Position numbers and translations under genes: made by a program. 8,259 nt of DNA from assembly GCA_031258265.1 (NCBI GenBank), contig JAIRNB010000186.1, positions 1 through 8,259 on the forward strand, in the 5' to 3' direction. The notes beneath the pieces are model-generated. The model ran no database searches. It was not told where the DNA came from and was given only the letters and a program-made list of their open reading frames with translations. Below are positions 1 through 5,854 of the stretch, piece by piece. This stretch comes from Treponema sp. (GTDB lineage Bacteria > Spirochaetota > Spirochaetia > Treponematales > Breznakiellaceae). The first letter of the stretch is position 1; the number at the start of each line of letters is the position of its first letter.

Positions 1-500
1 TTACCCTCACCTACAGGCAGCCGTTTCAAGTTTAATACATGGATCTCCATTAAATCGTTAAACTCAAAATGTCCCTCCACCTCCAGCATCCTGAATACCG
101 TGTGATACCTTTCGCTTTCCTGTATAAAATCATAATCCGTTATAATAATGGATATGGCCTGTTTCAATTCATTATAGTAACCGCCCATCCCCACCTGTTC
201 GGTGATCATATTGGCCGAATAATAGGTTACCCGGGACCTCATCTCCGGCACATCGGAGACCTGTATTTCAATATCCAGGGACTTTCCGCTTTTGGTGCGC
301 AGTTTTACATCGAGGATTTCCAGCTTGTCCCCGGCAAACTCCCGCTTCAGATGCGGGTCCACGATGACCAGCTCCTCGAATTCCTCGTCCGCCAGGTTGG
401 GCAGGACGGCCTTCAGAAAATCGGCCAGGATGTCTTTGCTGCGCTGGTCGCCGAACAGGAGTTTGAAGGCGATGTCAACCTTGGGGAGCATGAGACTCAT
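1..500 (-). CDS. Rpn/PD-(D/E)XK family nuclease-transposase (TIGR01784-like), partial
   Basis: Reading leftward from ATG at 500 gives 166 codons that stay open to the window edge, so the C-terminus is missing; the TAA at 3-1 is out of frame. The N-terminus (LPKVDIAFKLLFGD, residues 5-18, then KDILADFLKAVLP) is the hallmark opening of the Rpn / PDDEXK_2 / 'T. denticola putative transposase' family. The nuclease core is visible as LDVKL (Asp64) followed by IEIQ (Glu78, Gln80), the family's ExQ form of the usual (D/E)xK. The middle segment (SRVTYYSANMITEQ) is also typical. Members are usually about 280-310 residues, so roughly half is present. Known members are DNA endonucleases linked to RecA-independent recombination in E. 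coli; many others are untested. A 75-base gap and its own promoter candidate suggest it is separate from the pump operon. There is no clear Shine-Dalgarno before ATG 500 or the in-frame ATG at 491, so the exact start is uncertain. Confidence 0.85.
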   Translation of the reverse strand, partial: MSLMLPKVDIAFKLLFGDQRSKDILADFLKAVLPNLADEEFEELVIVDPHLKREFAGDKLEILDVKLRTKSGKSLDIEIQVSDVPEMRSRVTYYSANMITEQVGMGGYYNELKQAISIIITDYDFIQESERYHTVFRMLEVEGHFEFNDLMEIHVLNLKRLPVGEG

Positions 501-575
501 GGTATTACTATACCGGGAGCTATACAAAAAGCAAAGCCGGGAAATGGCCCCCCGTTATATTTTTTCAGCGCTGCC
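501..575 (-). other. intergenic gap between the pump operon and the Rpn-like gene
   Basis: This 75-base gap follows the TAG of the 134-aa gene. Besides the promoter candidate it holds a small CAGCGCTG palindrome followed by an A run (minus strand), and a weak CGGG/CCCG hairpin followed by a T-rich stretch (CTTTGCTTTTT). The latter could be a poor terminator for the pump operon, but the stem is only about four pairs. No strong intrinsic terminator is present. Confidence 0.4.
507..534 (-). promoter_or_regulatory. candidate promoter for the Rpn-like gene, possibly leaderless
   Basis: On the minus strand TTGCTT (534-529) and TATAGT (512-507) are separated by 16 bases and resemble sigma-70 -35 and -10 boxes. 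The -10 ends six bases before the A of ATG 500, so a start at the usual distance would fall on or next to the start codon. This matches the lack of a ribosome-binding site. It is pattern matching only. Confidence 0.35.
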
Positions 576-980
576 CTACGCTTCCCCCAGCGAAAAGTCA
601 CCGGTAATCTTGAAGCGCGGACCGTCACGGATCACTTCCAGGGAACGGCCGGGAAAGAAGCGGGGAAGCCGGTCCCTTACCAGTTCCGCCGCCCGGGTCA
701 TAAGGGCCTCAAAATCCTCCGAGGGCACCTTTTCCAGGGTGGCAACCCGGAGGGAAACCAGGTAGCCCCGGCCCTTTTCCGAACCGAGGCCGGGGGTAAA
801 ATCCGGGGCTACCTCAAAAAGGCCGTCCATTTCCGGGTTAGCCGTTTCCCCCCGCCGGGGCCGGTTTGGATGCAGGGAAAAACGGCCGCCATAGCGGTCC
901 TCCAGTTCTTCATCAACCTGGCGGAAAAGTTCCTCCAGACTTTCCGTGAAGGCCCGCAGCTTGGGATGAACGTAGGACAC
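576..980 (-). CDS. uncharacterised 134-aa soluble protein at the end of the efflux operon
   Basis: I do not recognise a named domain. The GTG start at 980 is preceded by GGGAAAGG (993-986) five bases upstream, and lies 13 bases after the stop of the PG0541-like gene, so it is translated as the last gene of the pump operon. There is no signal peptide or membrane segment, so it should be cytoplasmic. Predicted layout: an acidic amphipathic helix at 6-28 (SLEELFRQVDEELEDRYG), a Pro/Arg-rich loop at 37-49, a beta-rich centre around GRGYLVSLRVATLEKV (70-85), a helix at 87-104, and a final strand pair around SLEVIRDGPRFKITGDF (113-129). The compact mixed alpha/beta pattern and balanced composition look like a real small domain. 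The context suggests a role alongside the pump or the PG0541-like protein, but this is inference only. Confidence 0.75.
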   Translation of the reverse strand: MSYVHPKLRAFTESLEELFRQVDEELEDRYGGRFSLHPNRPRRGETANPEMDGLFEVAPDFTPGLGSEKGRGYLVSLRVATLEKVPSEDFEALMTRAAELVRDRLPRFFPGRSLEVIRDGPRFKITGDFSLGEA

Positions 981-993
981 GGCGGCCTTTCCC

Positions 994-1614
994 TTAGTTC
1001 TCCATGTTTTGGCCGTCGTACTCCTTGCCTATCCCCGCGGCAGGAAGCGCGGGGGGAACAGGAGATGCAGGCGGAACCGGCGGCCCGGCGGGCGTAGTAT
1101 AAACCGGCGCGGCCGGCGCGGGTGCAACAGGAACCGCGGGCTGCGGCGGGACGGTATAGACCGGCTCAGCCTGGGGCGCGGGTGCAACAGGAGCCGCAGA
1201 CGCGGCAGGAACCGCGGGCGGGACAGCATAGACAGCCTGGACAGGCGCGGCCGGAGCCTGAGACGCCGCCCGGGCTTCCGCGTAGGCCGGGGGCCGCGCA
1301 GCTTCAGCGGCCATGACATGGGGAAAACGGCCGCCTTCAGCGGGGATTCCGAAAATCCTGATCCCCTCATCGGGGAACTGCTTTTTTACCGCGGCCACCG
1401 CCCGGGCAATACCCTTGGCCTCCTCCTCCTCGCACCAGATGATCAGGGCGAAGTTCTCCTCCGGCCAAACAGCATCCCCCATGCGGGGGCCGGAACTGCC
1501 GATCCCAAAGACATTGGGGTATTTGGTGTAAAATTTCCCCACCTCTTCCCGGGAAAAGGCTTCAAGAATATTTTCCTCCACCGAGTGATTGGCGATAATC
1601 TCAACCCGGACCAT
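994..1614 (-). CDS. PG0541-like (PII/CutA-like) transporter-associated protein with Ala/Pro-rich tail
   Basis: The first ~92 residues (starting MVRVEIIANHSVEEN) form a compact alpha/beta unit like the PG0541 family of transporter-associated proteins, which are PII/CutA-like and occur beside RND pumps in Bacteroidetes and spirochaetes. Visible signature pieces are VEIIANHSVEENILEAF, YTKYPNVFGIGSSGPRMGD and VWPEENFALIIWCEEEEA, then a helix and FPDEGIRIFGI, fitting a beta-alpha-beta x2 ferredoxin-like fold with a glycine-rich loop where PII proteins carry the T-loop. Residues ~100-206 are an Ala/Pro/Val-rich, presumably disordered tail with PVYT-type repeats. The ATG at 1614 shares one base with the permease stop (TGATG) and has GGGGAGG seven bases upstream; the in-frame GTG at 1617 is too close to that site. 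No signal peptide is visible, so it should be cytosolic, where it might sense a ligand and touch the permease. Family assignment is from memory of sequence pattern; function is inferred. Confidence 0.8.
   Translation of the reverse strand: MVRVEIIANHSVEENILEAFSREEVGKFYTKYPNVFGIGSSGPRMGDAVWPEENFALIIWCEEEEAKGIARAVAAVKKQFPDEGIRIFGIPAEGGRFPHVMAAEAARPPAYAEARAASQAPAAPVQAVYAVPPAVPAASAAPVAPAPQAEPVYTVPPQPAVPVAPAPAAPVYTTPAGPPVPPASPVPPALPAAGIGKEYDGQNMEN
1085..1300 (-). repeat. degenerate repeats encoding the Ala/Pro/Val tail
   Basis: The plus-strand block ggcgcgggtgcaacagga occurs at 1115-1132 and again at 1175-1192, exactly 60 bases (20 codons) apart; both copies continue with a near-identical ccgc extension. 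The element ggaaccgcggg appears near 1130 and again near 1208. In protein these give PVAPAP twice (20 residues apart) and three VYT/VYA-P units (tyrosines about 130, 154 and 173, counted from GTG 1617). This is an internally duplicated low-complexity coding tract, not a mobile repeat. Confidence 0.7.
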
Positions 1615-4600
1615 CACAAAGCCTCCCCAAGGGACGCGACCACCTGGCCTTCATCCTTCGCCCGGCGTTTTTCCTTCCGGTGGGGCAGCCCCGCGGCGAT
1701 CTCCTCCCGCCGGGCCTGGGCCCGGGCGGCCCGCTCATCGGAACGGCGGTTGATGATGTAGTAGACCGTGGGCATCAGAAACAGGGTCATCAGGGTACCA
1801 AAGGAAAGTCCCCCCAAGACGGTCTTCCCGATGGGGGAGACCATTTCCGAGCCTTCACCGGGGAAGAAAGCCATGGGTACCAGGCCCAGGATAGTGGTCA
1901 AAGTGGTCATAAGGATGGGCCGCAGACGGTTCCCCGCGGCCTCCACACAGGCGTCGTGGAGGGAGAATCCCCGCTTACGGAGGGTATTGGTATAATCCAC
2001 CAGCACGATACCGTTGTTGACAATAACCCCCACCAGGACCAGGAGTCCTACGGCGGTAAGGATATTAAAGGTATCCCCGGTGATAAGGTAGATAGCCACA
2101 ATGCCAATCACCGACAGGGGAATGGTAAAAAGGACGATAAAGGGGTCCCGGAAAGATTCAAAGAGGCTTGCCATGATCCCAAAGACCAGGGCGATAGCCA
2201 CGGAGATGATTAGCACAAACTTTATCATCAATTCCACCATTTCGGAGTTATCCCCGGCAATTTCGATGACCACATCATCCTCCGCGGGGATCTCCTGGGT
2301 AACAAGATTGCGGATCTTTTCATCCAGCACGTTAAGCTTGGTCCCGGGGGGAACTCCGGCGGTTACATGGATAACCCGGCTTTGGTTTTCCCGGCTGATA
2401 GTCATGGGGCCGGTCCCCTCCTTGTAGGAGGCGAAATTGGACAGGGGAACCCGGCCCCCCGCCACCCCGCTGTTCACAAAGATATGGTCCAGGGCAGGCC
2501 GGGTACTGCGATCCGCCTCCGCCAGAATTAACACCACATCGTAGTCGTGGCCTCCGCTTTTGTAGCGGGTGGCAGTAATGCCGTCCACCGCAGCCTTGAT
2601 CTCGTTCCCGATAGTATAGGTGTTAAGACCCAGGGCATAAACCCGCTCCCGGTCAATCTCTATCTCTATCTGGGGGAGTCCGTCCTGCAGGCTTACCCGG
2701 GGTTCCGTCACCTCATCCGGGAGCCTTTCCTTTAAGAGGGAGGCTATCCGTTCAGCCAGGGCTTTCCCCTTTACCAGGTCATCGGTACGGATCACAATAT
2801 CCACCGGATTACTGCTGCCCATCATCATGCCCCCCCCAAAGTTAAAGATAACCCCGGGGAACTCACTGAAGTGATTCCGCATGATTTCCTTAATTTGGTT
2901 GGCATCCATGGTCCGCTCGTTGTATCGGGGCAGGTTGATCCGCAGGGAGCCCGTATTGCCGCCCCCACCGGAGAACATACCCCCGCCCCCGGCGTTCAGC
3001 GTGACATCCTTGTACCCGTGAACCTCCCTCTCCACGATAACCTGGAGCCGGCGGAGAGTCGCTTCGGTTTCCGCCAGGGGAGTACCCATGGGCAGGGTGG
3101 CGTTGATCGACACATTGTCCTGGTCCTGATCGGGCATAAAGACCCAGCCGATGACCCAGACCATGAAAACGCTTCCCGCGAACAACACCAAGAGTACCGA
3201 CACGGTAAGGGCCTTATGGCCCAGGACCCAGTTAACAGCCCGGCGGTAGGCGTTCCCCAGACCGTCAAAGAAACGTTCAAAAGCCCGGTCTAAGGGGGCC
3301 AGGAAGCCCCGCAGGGGCTTCTGCTTCCGGGTAACCAGGGGGAAGTAGTGGCTGGAAAGGACCGGTACCAGGAAAACGGCGACCAAGAGGGAGGACGCCA
3401 GGGAGATAACCACCGTAAAGGCCAGGCCGGAAAACATTTCCCCCGCCATTTCCAGCATATCCTGGAACATCACCAGGGGGGCGAAAACACAAATGGTAGT
3501 AAAGGTGGAGGCCACAATGGCGACGATCATTTCCTGGGTTCCGATAACGCTGGCGGTGGAGAGTTTTGCCCCCTTCTCCCGGTAATGGTAAATATTCTCC
3601 AGAATAACAATACTATTGTCCACCAGCATCCCTACCCCCAGGATCAGCCCCGCCAGAGTCATCATATTCAGGGTAAGGTTGGCAAAGTACATCAGCATAA
3701 GGGTAATGATGATGGACACAGGAATACTAATTCCGATGATCAGGGTGGGCTTAATGGAACGCAGGAAAACGAACAGGATAATTACCGCCAGCAGCGCCCC
3801 CATGAGGGCGCTGGAACCAACCTGGTTAATCGAATGTTCAATTTGATCGGTGGTGTTAAACACCTCGGTAATTTTAATATCCTGGGGAATCTCCTGGGAG
3901 ATCCGGATAAGCCGGGTCCGCAGTTCCTTGGCGGTCTGGACGGAATTCTTTCCGCTCTGTTTCTGCACCTGCATCATCACCGCGGTTTGGCCGTTGACAT
4001 AGACCGCGCTGCTCTCGTCCCGGTAGCCCTCGAACACATTCGCTATATCCCGCAGGTATATGGTTTTAGGCAGTTCTATCCCCGCCGCGGAAACCCCTCC
4101 CCCCTTGTAGTTAATAGCGGTACTGCGGATCTCTTCCAGGGATGTGTATTCCCCCATGGTTGTAAGAATATAGGCCAAACCCCCTTCGGTGATGGTTCCC
4201 GCGGAGACCTGCTGGTTATTGGCGGCCAGCATCTTCTGTATATCGGTAACGGTAAGGCCGTAGGCTTCAAGCCGGTTTTGGGGAATTTCCACCCGGATGA
4301 TCTTCTCCCGTCCGCCGTTTACCGATGCCGTAGCTACACCGGGAACCTGTTCAATCCGGGGGACAATCGTGGTTTCGGTTATCTCCCGCAGTTCCTCCGG
4401 GGACCGGTTCCCCGTCACAATAAGCCCCATAATGGGGATCATCGAAGGATCAAATTTGAAGATCATCGGGGTATCGGCGCCGGTGGGCAGGTAGTTTCGC
4501 ACCCGCTCCAGGGCGTCCCGGACGGAATTAGATGCGTCCGCCAGATCCGTCCCGTAGGTAAACTCCATCATCACCATGCTGGAGCCCTTGGAAGATGTGG

Positions 4601-4844
4601 AGTTTACCGATTCAAGGCTGGAGACACTGGAGAGGGCGGCCTCCAAAGTCCGGGTAACGGAACGTTCCACCTCCTCCGGCCCCGCCCCGGTGTAACTGGT
4701 ATAAACCACCAGGTAGGGAGGGTTGATCTCCGGCATTAAATCAATAGGAAGATTAACAAACGCGAAGACCCCCAGCATGATAAGAAGTACGAAAAAAACA
4801 AAAATGGTAGTGGGCCGTGAAACAACGGTTTTTGTAAAACTCAT
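1614..4844 (-). CDS. RND (HAE1/AcrB-type) efflux permease, inner-membrane pump
   Basis: This 1076-residue protein has the standard RND plan: TM1 (~12-30), porter half 1 (31-345), TM2-TM6 (~346-495), TM7 (~545-567), porter half 2 (568-870), TM8-TM12 (~873-1031), then a charged ~44-residue cytosolic tail. AcrB (1049 aa) is similar in length. It would take substrates from the periplasm or outer leaflet and pass them to the adaptor/TolC duct using the proton gradient. The TM4 motif reads GMLVDNSIVILENIY: Asp409 matches AcrB Asp407, but Asn410 replaces Asp408. TM10 reads GVIVNNGIVLVDY: Asn943 replaces Lys940. The TM11 Arg (Arg975 in RLRPILMT) is kept. The AcrB switch-loop position holds a Gly-rich GGGGMFSGGGGN (619-630), and GGGMMMGSSNP lies at 670-680. 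ATG 4844 has AAAAGGA six bases upstream and starts 20 bases after the adaptor stop. The substrate cannot be read from sequence; HAE1 family rather than the heavy-metal HME family is favoured. Confidence 0.95.
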   Translation of the reverse strand: MSFTKTVVSRPTTIFVFFVLLIMLGVFAFVNLPIDLMPEINPPYLVVYTSYTGAGPEEVERSVTRTLEAALSSVSSLESVNSTSSKGSSMVMMEFTYGTDLADASNSVRDALERVRNYLPTGADTPMIFKFDPSMIPIMGLIVTGNRSPEELREITETTIVPRIEQVPGVATASVNGGREKIIRVEIPQNRLEAYGLTVTDIQKMLAANNQQVSAGTITEGGLAYILTTMGEYTSLEEIRSTAINYKGGGVSAAGIELPKTIYLRDIANVFEGYRDESSAVYVNGQTAVMMQVQKQSGKNSVQTAKELRTRLIRISQEIPQDIKITEVFNTTDQIEHSINQVGSSALMGALLAVIILFVFLRSIKPTLIIGISIPVSIIITLMLMYFANLTLNMMTLAGLILGVGMLVDNSIVILENIYHYREKGAKLSTASVIGTQEMIVAIVASTFTTICVFAPLVMFQDMLEMAGEMFSGLAFTVVISLASSLLVAVFLVPVLSSHYFPLVTRKQKPLRGFLAPLDRAFERFFDGLGNAYRRAVNWVLGHKALTVSVLLVLFAGSVFMVWVIGWVFMPDQDQDNVSINATLPMGTPLAETEATLRRLQVIVEREVHGYKDVTLNAGGGGMFSGGGGNTGSLRINLPRYNERTMDANQIKEIMRNHFSEFPGVIFNFGGGMMMGSSNPVDIVIRTDDLVKGKALAERIASLLKERLPDEVTEPRVSLQDGLPQIEIEIDRERVYALGLNTYTIGNEIKAAVDGITATRYKSGGHDYDVVLILAEADRSTRPALDHIFVNSGVAGGRVPLSNFASYKEGTGPMTISRENQSRVIHVTAGVPPGTKLNVLDEKIRNLVTQEIPAEDDVVIEIAGDNSEMVELMIKFVLIISVAIALVFGIMASLFESFRDPFIVLFTIPLSVIGIVAIYLITGDTFNILTAVGLLVLVGVIVNNGIVLVDYTNTLRKRGFSLHDACVEAAGNRLRPILMTTLTTILGLVPMAFFPGEGSEMVSPIGKTVLGGLSFGTLMTLFLMPTVYYIINRRSDERAARAQARREEIAAGLPHRKEKRRAKDEGQVVASLGEAL
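1622..1628 (-). promoter_or_regulatory. ribosome-binding site fixing the PG0541-like start
   Basis: GGGGAGG on the minus strand lies inside the last codons of the permease gene. It is seven bases before ATG 1614 but only four before the alternative GTG 1617, so it favours ATG and a translationally coupled TGATG junction. Confidence 0.6.
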
Positions 4845-4864
4845 AATATATCCTTTTTGCGCCC

Positions 4865-5854
4865 TTAATTCGCGCTTCCCGGCGACGCCGCGGCCAGCGG
4901 CGGCTGACGCTCAATGATATTAACCCTGGCGCCATCCTGCAAAAGGGTCTGCCCGCGGACAATAATCTCATCCGCCGGAGAAAGACCTTCCGTAATTTCC
5001 AGCACCCCGTCAATAAGGATACCGGGGCTGACATTCCTGCGGCGGGCCACAAAACCCTCCCCGCTGTCGTAATTTGCTTCCACCACAAAGACAAAACTCT
5101 CGCCGAATCGTTCCACCAGGGCGTTGGCGGGAATCTTAACGATGTTCTCTTTTATCTCGGTGATAAGCCGCACCTTGGCGAACATCCCCGCCTTAAGTTT
5201 CGCATCCCGGTTATCCACATTGACCCGGACCTCCATGGTACGGCTGGCGGGGTCCACCGTGGGGGCAATTTCATGCACCGTCCCCCGGAAAATCTCCCCG
5301 GGCCAGGCGTCCAGGGTAATCTCGCAGGGCTGCCGCAGCCTGATCCGGGATATGAAGCGTTCCGCCACGTAAAGCTTTATCTCCAGGCCCCCGCCCCCGG
5401 CAATCTTCGCCAGGGACACCTGCTGGCTTATAGTCATCCCCAGTTGGGCGGGCAGACTTACCACGGTCCCGCCGATGGGGGCACGGACCACGCTTTCCAC
5501 ATAGTTCATCCCCGGCCGGGAGGGGTCCACCAGGGCGATAGGGTCTCCCTTTCGTACAACGCTCCCCGCGCCCACGTACAGCCGGGTGATCTTCCCCGCC
5601 GCCTCCGAGTAGGTATCCACAGTGGAACCCGCCACAATATCCCCGGAAAGGGCCAGGTAATCCCGAATCTGCCCCTGGGCGGGGCTGGTAGTGTTCACGG
5701 CGAAAACCGGAACCGGCGGCGCGGCGGGGGGGGCCCCCTTACTGGTAAGCCGTTCCTGGAAAGCCTTTATCCGGTCGCAGGAACTAAAACCTGCCCCTGC
5801 TATCAGCGCCAGGATGATAAAACCCCCGGCGCGAAAAAAAACTTTTCCCCGCAT
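4865..5854 (-). CDS. RND periplasmic adaptor (membrane fusion protein, HlyD/AcrA family), lipoprotein
   Basis: The 329-residue protein bridges the permease and the TolC-like duct. It opens with a hydrophobic signal (residues 9-23) ending in GAGFSSC; Cys26 is a probable lipidated residue under the relaxed spirochaetal lipobox. A Pro/Ala linker (40-50) follows. The barrel-sandwich (lipoyl-like) halves lie around 80-110 (EAAGKITRLYVGAGSVVRKGD) and 118-150 (VVRAPIGGTVV), then the beta-barrel (~155-230; TVDPASRTMEVRV) and the membrane-proximal domain (~235-315). Between the lipoyl halves there are only about ten residues (VDPSRPGMNY), so the usual coiled-coil alpha-hairpin is absent, as in Borrelia BesA. 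ATG 5854 overlaps the stop of the TolC-like gene by one base (TGATG), with GGAAGGGGG upstream, indicating coupled translation. An 8-base G run (plus strand 5726-5733) lies in the linker codons. Confidence 0.93.
   Translation of the reverse strand: MRGKVFFRAGGFIILALIAGAGFSSCDRIKAFQERLTSKGAPPAAPPVPVFAVNTTSPAQGQIRDYLALSGDIVAGSTVDTYSEAAGKITRLYVGAGSVVRKGDPIALVDPSRPGMNYVESVVRAPIGGTVVSLPAQLGMTISQQVSLAKIAGGGGLEIKLYVAERFISRIRLRQPCEITLDAWPGEIFRGTVHEIAPTVDPASRTMEVRVNVDNRDAKLKAGMFAKVRLITEIKENIVKIPANALVERFGESFVFVVEANYDSGEGFVARRRNVSPGILIDGVLEITEGLSPADEIIVRGQTLLQDGARVNIIERQPPLAAASPGSAN
5726..5733. repeat. G8/C8 homopolymer tract within the adaptor gene
   Basis: Eight consecutive G on the plus strand, directly followed by five C, encode part of the Pro/Ala linker just after the lipid-anchored Cys. 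A length change would frameshift the adaptor near its N-terminus. Similar short runs are frequent in this GC-rich window, for example seven C at 7594-7600 near the end of the TetR gene. Confidence 0.6.

Noticed and set aside
1..3. TAA as the stop of the Rpn-like gene
   Set aside because: It is out of frame with the reading from ATG 500; the gene continues past the edge.
69..1097. Long plus-strand open frame (342 codons)
   Set aside because: It is antisense across the Rpn-like, 134-aa and PG0541-like genes, with low-quality composition and no family resemblance; it is a shadow of GC-rich minus-strand genes.
1615..1617. GTG start for the PG0541-like gene
   Set aside because: Spacing to GGGGAGG is only four bases; ATG 1614 has ideal spacing and the family-typical N-terminus.
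3348..4739. 463-codon plus-strand open frame opposite the permease
   Set aside because: Gly/His/Gln-rich translation without motifs, wholly antisense to an unmistakable RND gene.
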